From: Streptomyces werraensis
Lineage (GTDB): Bacteria > Actinomycetota > Actinomycetes > Streptomycetales > Streptomycetaceae
Direction of reading: 5' to 3'
DNA: 64,000 bases
Assembly (NCBI GenBank): GCA_014656175.1
Contig: BNBX01000001.1
Span: 62,001 to 126,000 of the forward strand
A program made the translations under genes and the position numbers. The notes beneath the pieces were generated by a model. The model was given only the letters and a program-made list of their open reading frames with translations. It was not told where the DNA came from and did not search any database. Positions 41,165 through 50,124 of this stretch are shown in pieces; position 1 is the stretch's first letter; every line of letters starts with the position of its first letter.

Positions 41165-42364
41165 ATGGCACGCGAAAACCTCGAAGGAACCGAAAACACT
41201 GAAATCGCTGGAAACACCCCGTCCCTGGACGAGCGGATCACCGGGGCGCTGGTGGGGGCGGCCGTCGGCGACGCCCTCGGCGGCCCGGTCGAGGGGTACT
41301 CCCCCGAGCAGATCGCCGAGCGCCACGGCGGCCGTGTCCACGGCATCGTCGGCCCGTGGCACGGCGACGACTGGCGCACCGCCCGGCCCGTCGCGCCGTA
41401 CCACAAGGGTGACGGGCACGTCACCGACGACACCCTGATGACCCACGCGCTGGTCCGGGTGTACGCGCGGGTCCGCGACCACCTGGACGCCTACGCGATC
41501 GCCGATCACCTGGTCCCGGACCTGATGACGAACCCGCGCTGGATCCCGGAGCTCGAGGCGGAGACGATCCCGCTGCACCGGATCTTCCTCGCCGAGAAGT
41601 GGCTGGCGGCCCGGCTGCACTACGGGCACGTCGACCCGCGCGAGGCGGGCGTGGGCAACATCGTCAACTGCGGCGCCGCGATGTACATGGCCCCCGTCGG
41701 CCTGGTCAACGCCGCCCACCCGGCCGCCGCGTACGCCGAGGCCCTGGACGTGGCGGGCGCCCACCAGTCGTCGTACGGCAGGGAGGCGGCCGGGGTGTTC
41801 GCGGCGGCCGTGGCGGCGGCCTGCGCACCGGGCGCGACCCCGGACTCGGTGGTCGCCGTGTGTCTGTCCCTGGCCAAGGACGGCACCCGGGAGGCGGTCG
41901 AGAAGGTCTGCGAGGAGGCGTCGCGGCACCCCGACGCCGAGTCGGCGCTGCGCCCGCTGCGCGAGGCGGTCGCCCCGTACGACACCGTCGGGCCCGACTA
42001 CCGCTCCCCCTCGCTGGGCGCCCGGCGTCCCTCCCGGCTGCACGCGATCGAGGAACTGCCGGTCGCGCTCGGCATGGTGGTGGCGGCCCGCGGCGACTTC
42101 CGGCATGCCGTGCTGGGCGCGGTGAACTACGGCCGTGACTGCGACTCCATCGCCACGATGGCCGGGGCGGTGACCGGCGCGCTCGGCTCCCCGGTGCCCG
42201 AGGAGTGGGCCAAGACGGTCGCGGAGGCCAGCCGTCTCGACCTGTGGGAGCCGGCCGCCACGCTCACCGCGGTGGCCCGCGAGGTCTTCGCCCGGGACGT
42301 GGAGCGCCGCCGCGCCCACGAACGGGCGTTCACGCGGCTCGGAGGCGCCGGATGCTCCGACTGA
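41165..42364 (+). CDS. ADP-ribosylglycohydrolase family protein 3
   Basis: The product is 399 aa from ATG 41165, with GGAGG about 11 bp upstream inside the previous gene's end. The catalytic set is intact: GALVGAAVGDALGGPVEGY (about 27-45), TDDT (87-90; GHVTDDTLMTHALVRVY) and D325-C-D327-S (YGRDCDSIATMAGAVTGALG). It also has the longer insert with LHYGHVDPREAGVGNIVNCG found in a subgroup of this family. Some relatives act on ribosylated small molecules rather than protein. The stop overlaps the start of the fourth paralogue by 13 bp, so the two are translated together. Confidence 0.87.
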   Translation: MARENLEGTENTEIAGNTPSLDERITGALVGAAVGDALGGPVEGYSPEQIAERHGGRVHGIVGPWHGDDWRTARPVAPYHKGDGHVTDDTLMTHALVRVYARVRDHLDAYAIADHLVPDLMTNPRWIPELEAETIPLHRIFLAEKWLAARLHYGHVDPREAGVGNIVNCGAAMYMAPVGLVNAAHPAAAYAEALDVAGAHQSSYGREAAGVFAAAVAAACAPGATPDSVVAVCLSLAKDGTREAVEKVCEEASRHPDAESALRPLREAVAPYDTVGPDYRSPSLGARRPSRLHAIEELPVALGMVVAARGDFRHAVLGAVNYGRDCDSIATMAGAVTGALGSPVPEEWAKTVAEASRLDLWEPAATLTAVAREVFARDVERRRAHERAFTRLGGAGCSD

Positions 42365-43728
42365 CCTGGGTCCAGCCCGAGGACCTCGTCGGCCACGAAC
42401 TGCGCCAGGCCGCGCTGGACGGCCGGGAGGCACGGGCGGTCGCCGCCCGCTGGCACGCGGCGGGCGGTCCCCCGGCCCCGCTCACCGCCGGCGCCTCCCC
42501 CCGCCCGGTCTCCCGCTACCTCCGGCGGCTGGCCTGCGACCTGCTGGACGAGCTGGCCGAGCTGCCCAGCGCCTTCGCCGACGACGAGCCCTCCGACCTT
42601 GCCGGGATCCAGGCACTGTGCCCCGAGTGGCCCCTCTCGCCCGGCGCCCCGGCCGCCTGGGACGGGCCCGTGTTCGAGGCACGGCTCGAGGCGGCCTGGC
42701 TCGGCCGGGCGTCCGGCTGCCTGCTGGGCAAGCCGGTGGAGAAGCTGCCTCTCGCCGCCATCCGCGCCCTGGCCCGCGCCGCCGGCAACTGGCCGCTGAG
42801 CGGCTGGTTCACCGCCCGGGGCGTCCCCGACGGGCTGCTGGCCGAGCACCCCTGGAACCGGCGCTCCGCCGCCACCTCCCTCGCCGAGAACATCGACGGC
42901 ATGCCCGAGGACGACGACCTCAACTACCCCCTGCTCGCCCTGCTGGTGCTGCGCCGCCACGGCCGCCGCTTCACCACCGCGGACGTGGCCCGCGTCTGGC
43001 TCGACGAGCTGCCCGCGGGCCGCACCTTCACCGCCGAGCGGATCGCCTACCGCAATCTGCTCTGCGGGCTCGAACCGCCGCTGACCGCCCGCCACCGCAA
43101 CCCGTTCCGCGAGTGGATCGGCGCCCTGATCCGAGCCGACGCGCACGGCTGGACCAACCCCGAGGACCCGGGCGCCGCGGCCGAGCAGGCGTACCGGGAC
43201 GCCACCCTCACCCACACCGCCAACGGCGTCTACGCGGCCATGTTCACCGCCGCCGTCATCGCGGCCGCGGCGGGCGGCGAGCGGGACGTGCACGCCTGTC
43301 TGCGCACCGGACTCACCGTCGTCCCGCCCCGCTCACGGCTCGCCCGGGCCGTGCGCGACGCCGTGGGACTGGCCCGCGAGCACCGCGACTTCGACACCGT
43401 CGTCGACCTGCTGCACGAGAGGCACGGGGCCACCCACCACTGGGTGCACGCCGTCCCCAACACCGCCCTGCTGGCCGCCGCCCTCACCCACGCCGACGGG
43501 GACTTCACCGCCTCGATCTGCCGCGCGGTGTCCGGCGGCTGGGACACCGACTCGGTCGGCGCCACCGCCGGCAGCGTCGCCGGGCTGCTCGCCGGCTCGC
43601 CCCACGCGCTCCCCGAACGCTGGACGACCCCGCTGAAGAACCGCCTGGCCACCTCCGTCGGCGACTTCGACGGCACCGGCTTCGACACCCTGGCCCGTCT
43701 CACCCATCTGGAGGCGTCCCGCCCATGA
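42352..43728 (+). CDS. ADP-ribosylglycohydrolase family protein 4 with N-terminal extension
   Basis: The product is 458 aa from ATG 42352 behind CGGAGGCG; this start overlaps the previous gene by 13 bp. About 110 residues precede the family domain (FEARLEAAWLGRASGCLLGKPVEKLP) and show no known fold. The N-terminal metal site is PEDDDLNYPLLALLVL, a DDD variant. The C-terminal site D398-T-D400-S (SGGWDTDSVGATAGS) is canonical. This is the most divergent of the four paralogues. Its stop overlaps the CoA-transferase ATG (ATGA at 43725-43728), tying these genes to CoA-ester metabolism. Confidence 0.85.
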   Translation: MLRLTWVQPEDLVGHELRQAALDGREARAVAARWHAAGGPPAPLTAGASPRPVSRYLRRLACDLLDELAELPSAFADDEPSDLAGIQALCPEWPLSPGAPAAWDGPVFEARLEAAWLGRASGCLLGKPVEKLPLAAIRALARAAGNWPLSGWFTARGVPDGLLAEHPWNRRSAATSLAENIDGMPEDDDLNYPLLALLVLRRHGRRFTTADVARVWLDELPAGRTFTAERIAYRNLLCGLEPPLTARHRNPFREWIGALIRADAHGWTNPEDPGAAAEQAYRDATLTHTANGVYAAMFTAAVIAAAAGGERDVHACLRTGLTVVPPRSRLARAVRDAVGLAREHRDFDTVVDLLHERHGATHHWVHAVPNTALLAAALTHADGDFTASICRAVSGGWDTDSVGATAGSVAGLLAGSPHALPERWTTPLKNRLATSVGDFDGTGFDTLARLTHLEASRP

Positions 43729-44948
43729 CTCCCCCCGAACCGGCCCCCGCCGCGCCACCCGCCGCTCCCCCGCTGGACGGCCTGCGCGTCCTGGACCTCG
43801 CCACCCTCTTCGCCGGTCCCCTCGCGGCCACCCTGCTCGGCGACTTCGGCGCCGATGTCGTCAAGGTCGAACACCCCAGGAAGCCCGACCCCTCGCGCGG
43901 CCACGGACCCTCCAAGGACGGCGTCGGCCTGTGGTGGAAGGTGCTCGGCCGCAACAAGCGCACCATCACTCTCGACCTGTCCACCCCGGGCGGCCGGGAC
44001 ACCCTGCTGCGCCTGGTACGCACCGCCGACGTGGTCGTGGAGAACTTCCGGCCCGGCACCCTGGAGAAGTGGGACCTGGGCTGGCCCGAGCTGTCGGCGG
44101 CCAACCCCCGGCTGGTGCTGGCGCGGGTCACGGGCTTCGGCCAGTTCGGCCCGTACGCGCACCGGCCGGGCTTCGGCACCCTCGCCGAGGCGATGAGCGG
44201 CTTCGCCGCGCTCACCGGCGAACCGGACGCGGCGCCGACCCTGCCGCCGTTCGGCCTCGCCGACTCCGTCGCGGGCCTCACGACGGCGTACGCGATCATG
44301 ACGGCCCTCGCGGCCCGCGACCGCACGGGCCAGGGGCAGGTCGTGGACACGGCGCTGATCGAACCGATCCTCGCCGCCCTCGGCCCCCACCCCACCTGGT
44401 ACGACCAGCTCGGGTACGTCCAGCCGCGCACCGGCAACCGGTCGCAGAACAACGCCCCGCGCGGCACCTACCTCACCGCCGACGGCACCTGGGTCGCCGT
44501 CTCCACCTCGGCCCAGTCGGTCGCCGAGCGGGTGATGGTCCTGGTGGGCCGCCCCGACCTGATCGACGCGCCCTGGTTCGCCACCGGCGAGGGCCGGGCC
44601 CGGCACGCGGACGTGCTGGACGAGGCGGTCGGCGGCTGGATCGCCCGGCACAGCCGCGCCGACGTGCTGGCCGCGTTCGAGAAGGCGGAGGCGGCCGTCG
44701 CCCCGGTGCAGGACGTCCGGGACGTCATGGCGGACCCGCAGTACCAGGCCCTCTCCACCGTCACCACGGTCGACGACCCGGAACTGGGCCCGCTGCGCAT
44801 GCAGAACGTGCTGTTCCGGCTCTCCGCCACCCCGGGGGCCATCCGCTGGGCGGGCCGCCCGCACGGCGCGGACACCGAGGAGGTGCTGACCGGGCTGGGC
44901 CTCACCCCGGCCGATCTGGCGGAGCTGCGGGCGGAGGGCGCCGTATGA
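43725..44948 (+). CDS. CaiB/BaiF (class III) CoA-transferase family protein
   Basis: This 407-aa protein starts at ATG 43725. The class III fold is clear: LDGLRVLDLATLFAGPLAATLLGDFGADVVKVE (about 17-49), ITLDLSTPGGRD, VVVENFRPGTLEKWDLG and the C-terminal VAPVQDVRDVMADPQY. The family moves CoA between organic acids. The usual nucleophilic Asp (as in formyl-CoA transferase GYDxxxQ) aligns here with Gly151 of RPGFGTLAEAMSG, with Glu155 nearby, so either Glu acts instead or the chemistry differs. Between four ADP-ribosylglycohydrolase genes and a CoA-ester lyase it probably activates an acid whose CoA ester the lyase then cleaves. Substrate unknown. Confidence 0.9.
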   Translation: MTPPEPAPAAPPAAPPLDGLRVLDLATLFAGPLAATLLGDFGADVVKVEHPRKPDPSRGHGPSKDGVGLWWKVLGRNKRTITLDLSTPGGRDTLLRLVRTADVVVENFRPGTLEKWDLGWPELSAANPRLVLARVTGFGQFGPYAHRPGFGTLAEAMSGFAALTGEPDAAPTLPPFGLADSVAGLTTAYAIMTALAARDRTGQGQVVDTALIEPILAALGPHPTWYDQLGYVQPRTGNRSQNNAPRGTYLTADGTWVAVSTSAQSVAERVMVLVGRPDLIDAPWFATGEGRARHADVLDEAVGGWIARHSRADVLAAFEKAEAAVAPVQDVRDVMADPQYQALSTVTTVDDPELGPLRMQNVLFRLSATPGAIRWAGRPHGADTEEVLTGLGLTPADLAELRAEGAV

Positions 44949-45775
44949 GAAGCGTCCCGCTGACCTGGCTGTACGCCCCCGGCGACCGCCCCGACGTGGT
45001 GGCGAAGGCCCTCACGGCCGGTGCGGACGTGGTGGTGGTCGACCTGGAGGACGCGGTCGCACCGGACCGCAAGGCGTACGCCCGCGCGGCCAGCGCCGAG
45101 CTGCTGCGCGACCCGCAGCCGGTCCCGGTGCACGTCCGCGTCAACGCCCTCACCGGGCCCTGGGGACCGGCCGACGTGGCGGCCCTGGCCCCCGCGCCGG
45201 GCCTGTCCGGGCTACGGCTGCCGAAGGTGTCCTCCCCGGCCGACGTGGTGCGGGTAGCCCGCCGGGCCGTGTCCGCGCGCGGCGGCCCCCCGCCCCTGTA
45301 CGCGCTGCTGGAGACCGCGCTGGGCGTCGAGCAGGCCCACGCCGTGGCGACCGCGCACCCGGCGCTGCGCGGGATCGCGCTCGGTGAGGCGGACCTGCGG
45401 GCCGACCTGGGGGTGCGCGAGGACGCCGGCCTTGACTGGTGCCGGGCGCGGGTGGTGGTCGCGGCGCGCGCGGCGGGGCTGGCCCCGCCCGCCCAGTCGG
45501 TGCACCCGGACATCCGCGACCTGGAGGGTCTGGAGGCGTCCTGCGTGCGCGGGCGCGCGCTGGGCTTCCTGGGCAGGGCGGCGATCCATCCGCGCCAGCT
45601 CCCGGTCATCGAGCGGGCCTATCTGCCCACGGAGCGGGAGATCGAGCAGGCGGAGACGGTCCTCAAGGCGGCGGCCGCGACGCAGGGAGCGCAGGCGCTG
45701 CCGGACGGCACGTTCGTGGACGCGGCGGTGGTGACGGCGGCGCACCGGACGCTGGCGCTGGCGCACAAGCGGTGA
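44945..45775 (+). CDS. HpcH/HpaI-CitE family CoA-ester lyase/aldolase
   Basis: The product is 276 aa from ATG 44945 in an ATGA overlap with the CoA-transferase. The TIM-barrel CitE-like pattern is complete: LTWLYAPGDRPDVVAKAL, DVVVVDLEDAVAPDRKAYAR (about 29-48), the Arg in HVRVNAL, the Mg-binding Glu in YALLETALGVEQA (about 120-132), the Asp in GIALGEADLRADLG and the CoA-end segment AAIHPRQLPVI. Such enzymes (citramalyl-, malyl- or citryl-CoA lyases) split or form C-C bonds of 3-hydroxyacyl-CoA esters. Together with the upstream CoA-transferase this makes an acid-activation/cleavage pair. It is the last gene of the operon, closed by an 18-bp hairpin. Confidence 0.9.
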   Translation: MRSVPLTWLYAPGDRPDVVAKALTAGADVVVVDLEDAVAPDRKAYARAASAELLRDPQPVPVHVRVNALTGPWGPADVAALAPAPGLSGLRLPKVSSPADVVRVARRAVSARGGPPPLYALLETALGVEQAHAVATAHPALRGIALGEADLRADLGVREDAGLDWCRARVVVAARAAGLAPPAQSVHPDIRDLEGLEASCVRGRALGFLGRAAIHPRQLPVIERAYLPTEREIEQAETVLKAAAATQGAQALPDGTFVDAAVVTAAHRTLALAHKR

Positions 45776-45787
45776 CGGGGCCGGACG

Positions 45788-45826
45788 CGCCGAGGGCGCC
45801 CGGGGTGTCCCCGGGCGCCCTCGGCG
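45788..45826. terminator. Strong bidirectional terminator between CoA-lyase and lgt genes
   Basis: A perfect 18-bp stem: CGCCGAGGGCGCCCGGGG (45788-45805) and CCCCGGGCGCCCTCGGCG (45809-45826) around TGT. It lies between convergent stops (45775 and 45843), and is the strongest hairpin I noticed in the window. Confidence 0.9.
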
Positions 45827-45842
45827 TGTGTACGGCGGGCGG

Positions 45843-46883
45843 TCAGGCCTTCTTGGCCGACCCGGCTCCGTCCTTGGACTCCTCCGGCTCCGCGGGCCCT
45901 TCGGACTCGTCGGGCTTCTCGGACTTGCCGGGCTTTCCGGCGTCGTCGGTGTCCGTGGCGTCGGTGTCCGTGGCGTCCTCCGTCGTCGCGTCCTCGGCGG
46001 AGGCGTCCTTCCCGGCCGCGTCGCCGTCGGTCTGCCCCGCGTCGGCCGCCGGGCCCTCGCCGTCGCCGGCGCCCGGCTCGACCACGGCCTCCCGGCCCGG
46101 ACGCTTCCGGGCGGACAGCACGATGTAGAGCACCGCCAGCAGGAAGACCAGGACGGCCGTCCAGTTGTTCAGCCGCAGGCCGAGGATGTGGTGGGCCTCG
46201 TCCACCCGCATGTACTCGATCCAGAAGCGGCCCGCGCAGTACCCGGCGACGTACAGCGCGAAGGCGCGGCCGTGTCCGAGGGTGAAGCACCGGTCGGCCC
46301 AGATCACCAGCAGCGCCACGCCGATGCACCACAACGACTCGTAGAGGAAGGTCGGGTGGTAGGTGCCCGGCATCCGGCCGTCGGCGGAGGAGGTGATCTC
46401 GACCGCCCACGGCAGGTCGGTCGCCCGCCCGTACAGCTCCTGGTTGAACCAGTTGCCCCAGCGGCCGATGGCCTGGGCGATCGCGATGCCGGGGGCGATG
46501 GCGTCTGCGTACGCGGGCAGCGGGATGCCGCGGCGGCGGCAGCCGATCCACGCGCCGAGCGCGCCGAGGGCGATGGCGCCCCAGATGCCGAGGCCGCCCT
46601 CCCAGATCTTGAAGGCGTCCACCCAGTCACGGCCCTCGCTGAAGTACAGCTGGTAGTCCGTGATCACGTGGTAGAGCCGGCCGCCGACCAGGCCGAACGG
46701 CACGGCCCAGACAGCGATGTCCGCCACCGTGCCGGCCCGCCCGCCCCGGGCGATCCAGCGCTTGTTGCCGAGCCAGACGGCAACGAAGACGCCGATGATG
46801 ATGCAGAACGCGTAGCCGCGCAGCGGAACGGGGCCGAGGTACAGCACCCCGCTCGACGGGCTGGGAATGTAGGCAAGTTCCAT
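45843..46883 (-). CDS. lgt: Prolipoprotein diacylglyceryl transferase with acidic C-terminal tail
   Basis: This 346-aa membrane protein starts at ATG 46883. It has about seven helices, the GGRLYHVITD motif (His72), and the Lgt signature GRWGNWFNQELYG at residues 140-152. It transfers a diacylglyceryl group from phosphatidylglycerol to lipobox cysteines, such as those of the two lipoproteins in this window. After the last helix, about 88 residues (from about 259) form a charged, low-complexity tail of Asp, Glu, Ala, Lys and Thr repeats such as ATDTDATDTDD. Such tails are common in actinobacterial Lgt and are probably cytoplasmic and disordered. Confidence 0.96.
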   Translation of the reverse strand: MELAYIPSPSSGVLYLGPVPLRGYAFCIIIGVFVAVWLGNKRWIARGGRAGTVADIAVWAVPFGLVGGRLYHVITDYQLYFSEGRDWVDAFKIWEGGLGIWGAIALGALGAWIGCRRRGIPLPAYADAIAPGIAIAQAIGRWGNWFNQELYGRATDLPWAVEITSSADGRMPGTYHPTFLYESLWCIGVALLVIWADRCFTLGHGRAFALYVAGYCAGRFWIEYMRVDEAHHILGLRLNNWTAVLVFLLAVLYIVLSARKRPGREAVVEPGAGDGEGPAADAGQTDGDAAGKDASAEDATTEDATDTDATDTDDAGKPGKSEKPDESEGPAEPEESKDGAGSAKKA

Positions 46884-46970
46884 GGCAGGACCGACGCTAC
46901 CGTGCCGGGCCGCCCGTACGGCAGGCAGCCCGGCTACGGCTCCATAACAGGCCCCCCGGGGACACGGCCC

Positions 46971-47747
46971 CTAGGACTTGTCGGCCTCCTCGACCATCTG
47001 CCTGAGCTTCTCGGGCGTCATGGAACGGTCCTGGTAGATGTTCTGCCCCTCGAACAGCACCGTCGGGGTGCCGCTGAAGCCGCCCTTCTGGAAGGCCTCG
47101 TTGGACTTGACCACCCAGCCGTCGTGCGTGCCCTCCTCGACGCAGGTGCGGAACTCGGGTGTGTCGAGCCCGTCGACCTTGCTTGCCAGGTCGAACAGCT
47201 TGTCGTCGCTGGAGAAGGCGTCGTCGCTCTCCATCGGCTGGTTCTCGAACAGCACGTCGTGGTACGCGGTGAACTTCCCCGCGTCCTGGGCGCACGCGGC
47301 GGCGTTGGCCGCGTTCAGCGAGCCGCTGCCGCCCAGGCCCCCGTCGATCAGCGTGACCAGGTGGTACTCGACCTTCAGCTTGCCGGCCTCGGTCAGCTCG
47401 TTCAGCGTCGAGCGGTAGGTCTGCTCGAAGGACTTGCAGGCGGGGCAGCGGAAGTCCTCCCACACCGTGAGGGTGGCCTTGGCGTCCTCCTTGCCGACCG
47501 GGACGGCCAGGCCGTCCTTGCCCTGGGCCCCCGAGGGCGCCACCACCGGGCCGGACGCCTTGCTCTCGTCGTCCCCGCCGGAGTTGGCCGCGACGACGCC
47601 GATCACCGCCGCGAGTCCCAGGACGCAGACCACGCTCGCGCCCACGATCAGGGTGCGGCGCCGCTTCTCCGCCGTCTTCTGCTTCTCGCGCTCTGCCGCC
47701 ATCCGCTCCCGGGCGGTGCGCTTTCCCTCACGGTTCTTGTCGCTCAC
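46971..47747 (-). CDS. Membrane-anchored DsbA-like thioredoxin-domain protein
   Basis: The product is 258 aa from GTG 47747 (VSDKNREGKRTARERM); open frame upstream is not conserved-looking. A basic cytoplasmic N-terminus with Glu/Lys/Arg-rich helix (1-31) is followed by one membrane helix (about 32-54) and a flexible linker to residue 80. The outside DsbA/MdbA-like thioredoxin domain has the redox motif CPAC at residues 101-104 (EDFRCPACKSFEQTY) and the cis-Pro loop GTPTVLFEG near residue 230. A second cysteine pair (about C154 and C202) resembles those in actinobacterial MdbA relatives. It likely forms disulfides in exported proteins. It sits 87 bp upstream of lgt on the same strand, another export-related gene. 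Confidence 0.88.
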   Translation of the reverse strand: MSDKNREGKRTARERMAAEREKQKTAEKRRRTLIVGASVVCVLGLAAVIGVVAANSGGDDESKASGPVVAPSGAQGKDGLAVPVGKEDAKATLTVWEDFRCPACKSFEQTYRSTLNELTEAGKLKVEYHLVTLIDGGLGGSGSLNAANAAACAQDAGKFTAYHDVLFENQPMESDDAFSSDDKLFDLASKVDGLDTPEFRTCVEEGTHDGWVVKSNEAFQKGGFSGTPTVLFEGQNIYQDRSMTPEKLRQMVEEADKS

Positions 47748-47761
47748 ACCCCGCAGAACGA

Positions 47762-47790
47762 ACCGGGGAGGCGCCCAGCGCCTCCCCGGT
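47762..47790 (-). terminator. Terminator downstream of trpA
   Basis: A perfect 13-bp stem ACCGGGGAGGCGC (47762-47774) pairs with GCGCCTCCCCGGT (47778-47790) around a CCA loop, about 60 bp after the trpA stop. It separates the trp genes from the thioredoxin and lgt genes. Confidence 0.8.
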
Positions 47791-47849
47791 CCCAGGTCCA
47801 CCCGTACGAGGGACCCCGGCGGCCCGCCGCGGACGGCCGGCCGCTGCCG

Positions 47850-48665
47850 TCACGCCTTCCCGCGCACCCCCTCGGCCAGCTCACCGGCGAGGGCGCGGAC
47901 CGCCGCGACGCCCGCGGCGTCGTCGGGCGCGTCCAGCATCCGCTTCACGAAGGCCGAGCCGACGATCACCCCGTCGGCGAACCGGGCGACCTCCGCGGCC
48001 TGCGCCGGGTTGGAGACGCCGAGTCCGACGCAGACGGGGATGTCGGTGGTGGCGCGGGTGCGCCGCACCAGGTCCTCGGCCTGCGAGCTGACCGACTCAC
48101 GGGTGCCGGTGACGCCCATGAGGGAGGCGGCGTAGACGAAGCCGCTGCCGGCCGCGGTGATCTCGGCGAGCCGCTCGTCCTTGCTGCTGGGCGCGACCAC
48201 GAAGACCGTGGCCAGCCCGTGCTTCTCGGCGTGCTCGCGCCACAGCGCGGACTCCTGGACCGGCAGGTCGGGCAGGATGCACCCGGCGCCCCCCGCCTCC
48301 GCCAGCTCGGCGGTGAACCGCTCCACGCCGTAGCGGTCGATCGGGTTCCAGTACGTCATGACGAGGATCGGCGCGCCCGTGGCCGCGTGCGCCTCGCGCA
48401 CCGTGCGCATCACGTCGGCGATGCGCACCCCGCCGCGCAGGGCGATGTCGTCGGCGGTCTGGATGACCGGGCCGTCCAGGACGGGGTCGCTGTGCGGCAG
48501 CCCCACCTCGACGACGTCCGCGCCGCCCTCGATCGCCGCCTTGACCGCCTCGATGCCGCCGTCCACGGTCGGGAACCCGGCCGGGAGGTAGGCGATCAGG
48601 GCGGCACGGCCCTCCTCCTTCGCCGCGGCGAGGGTGTCGCTCAGCAGCCGCACGTTCCCGCTCAC
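47850..48665 (-). CDS. trpA: Tryptophan synthase alpha chain
   Basis: This 271-aa TIM barrel starts at ATG 48665 and overlaps the trpB stop by 4 bp. Catalytic Glu is in [19 protein letters not shown] (about residue 53), the second acidic residue in [13 protein letters not shown] (about Asp64 equivalent), and the phosphate site is [16 protein letters not shown] and [10 protein letters not shown]. It cleaves indole-3-glycerol phosphate to indole, which channels to TrpB. Standard length. Confidence 0.97.
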   Translation of the reverse strand: MSGNVRLLSDTLAAAKEEGRAALIAYLPAGFPTVDGGIEAVKAAIEGGADVVEVGLPHSDPVLDGPVIQTADDIALRGGVRIADVMRTVREAHAATGAPILVMTYWNPIDRYGVERFTAELAEAGGAGCILPDLPVQESALWREHAEKHGLATVFVVAPSSKDERLAEITAAGSGFVYAASLMGVTGTRESVSSQAEDLVRRTRATTDIPVCVGLGVSNPAQAAEVARFADGVIVGSAFVKRMLDAPDDAAGVAAVRALAGELAEGVRGKA

Positions 48666-49945
48666 TTGGCGTCCCCCTCGATCTCGGCGGTGCCGGAGGC
48701 GTTCTCCTCGACCTCGGCGTCCGTGTCGTACAGCCCGAAGTAGCGGGCCGCGGTGTCCATGTCCTTGTCGCCGCGCCCGGACAGGTTGACGACGATCAGC
48801 CCGTCCTTGCCCAGCTCCTTGCCGACCTCCAGGGCGCCGGCCAGGGCGTGCGCGGACTCGATGGCCGGGATGATGCCCTCGGTGCGCGACAGCAGGCGCA
48901 GGGCCTGCATGGCGGCGTCGTCGGTGACCGCGCGGTACTCGCCGCGGCCGCTGTCCTTGAGGTAGGCGTGCTCGGGGCCGATGCCCGGGTAGTCAAGGCC
49001 CGCGGAGATCGAGTACGGCTCGGTGATCTGCCCCTCGTCGTCCTGGAGGACATAGGAGCGGGAGCCGTGCAGGATGCCGGGCTCGCCGGCGGTGAGGGTG
49101 GCGGCGTGCTCGCCGGTCTCGATGCCGTGTCCGGCGGGCTCGCAGCCGATCAGACGGACGCCCTCGTCGGGGATGAAGGCGTGGAACAGGCCGATGGCGT
49201 TGGAGCCGCCGCCGACGCAGGCGATCGCGGCGTCGGGCAGCCGGCCGGCCTGCTCCAGGAGCTGGCGGCGGGCCTCGACGCCGATGACGCGGTGGAAGTC
49301 GCGGACCATCGCCGGGAAGGGGTGCGGTCCGGCGACGGTGCCGAACAGGTAGTGGGTGCGGTCGACGTTGGCGACCCAGTCGCGGAACGCCTCGTTGATG
49401 GCGTCCTTGAGGGTGCGGCTGCCGGACTTCACGGCCACGACCTCGGCGCCGAGCATGCGCATCCGGGCCACGTTCAGGGCCTGGCGCCGGGTGTCGATCT
49501 CGCCCATGTAGATCGTGCACTCGAGGCCGAACAGGGCGCAGGCGGTGGCGGTGGCCACGCCGTGCTGTCCCGCGCCGGTCTCGGCGATGACGCGGGTCTT
49601 GCCCATGCGCTTGGTGAGCAGGGCCTGGCCGAGCACGTTGTTGATCTTGTGCGAGCCGGTGTGGTTGAGGTCCTCGCGCTTGAGGAAGATCCTGGCGCCG
49701 CCGGCGTGCCCGGCGAAGCGGGGGACCTCGGTGAGGGCGCTGGGACGGCCCGTGTAGTGCGCCAGGAGGTCGTCGAGCTCGCGGGCGAACTCGGGGTCGG
49801 CCTTGGCCTTGTCGTACTCGACGGCGACCTCGTCGACGGCGGCGACGAGGGCCTCGGGGATGAACTTGCCGCCGAAGGCGCCGAAGTAGCCCGCCGTGGA
49901 GGGGACTTGGCCCTCCGGGTCGGGGATGAAGAAGGTGCTGGGCAT
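48662..49945 (-). CDS. trpB: Tryptophan synthase beta chain
   Basis: This 427-aa PLP enzyme starts at ATG 49945. The PLP lysine is K100 in [20 protein letters not shown], with catalytic Glu in [16 protein letters not shown] and the phosphate-binding loop VGGGSNAIG near residue 250. It condenses indole with serine to give tryptophan, in a complex with TrpA. The last 20 residues ([21 protein letters not shown]) are acidic and slightly longer than usual. The gene is preceded by a 179-bp gap holding a GC-rich repeat element and then trpM. Confidence 0.97.
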   Translation of the reverse strand: MPSTFFIPDPEGQVPSTAGYFGAFGGKFIPEALVAAVDEVAVEYDKAKADPEFARELDDLLAHYTGRPSALTEVPRFAGHAGGARIFLKREDLNHTGSHKINNVLGQALLTKRMGKTRVIAETGAGQHGVATATACALFGLECTIYMGEIDTRRQALNVARMRMLGAEVVAVKSGSRTLKDAINEAFRDWVANVDRTHYLFGTVAGPHPFPAMVRDFHRVIGVEARRQLLEQAGRLPDAAIACVGGGSNAIGLFHAFIPDEGVRLIGCEPAGHGIETGEHAATLTAGEPGILHGSRSYVLQDDEGQITEPYSISAGLDYPGIGPEHAYLKDSGRGEYRAVTDDAAMQALRLLSRTEGIIPAIESAHALAGALEVGKELGKDGLIVVNLSGRGDKDMDTAARYFGLYDTDAEVEENASGTAEIEGDAK

Positions 49946-50029
49946 GCGTGTACCTCACGGTGAGTGTGTTGGACGACACTGAGCGCCGTGGGGGCGGGGT
50001 GTTCGGGCCCGTGCGGGCTCGTCGTGGTT

Positions 50030-50070
50030 GAGCGCGCGGTTCCCCGCGACCCTTCCGGGGCGGGGGTCGT
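50030..50070. repeat. GC-rich intergenic element resembling a common Streptomyces repeat
   Basis: GCGCGCGGTTCCCCGCGACC followed by CTTCCGGGGCGGGGGTCG resembles the GTTCCCCGCGCCCCTnnnGGGGCGC motif that recurs in Streptomyces intergenic DNA. It can fold (CGACCC 50047-50052 with GGGTCG 50064-50069). A related copy lies at 50135-50155, inside the 3' end of trpM, and a third near 63544. It may attenuate transcription between trpM and trpB or be a mobile palindrome relic. Confidence 0.45.
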
Positions 50071-50124
50071 CAGGCCCGTGCGGATCCGTTGCGGCGTGTC
50101 GCGCTCACGCGGCGGAGTCGCGGA

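Noticed and set aside
49946..50124. Additional small ORFs between trpM and trpB
   Set aside because: Short open frames exist but none has a ribosome binding site, coding-like third positions or recognisable sequence.
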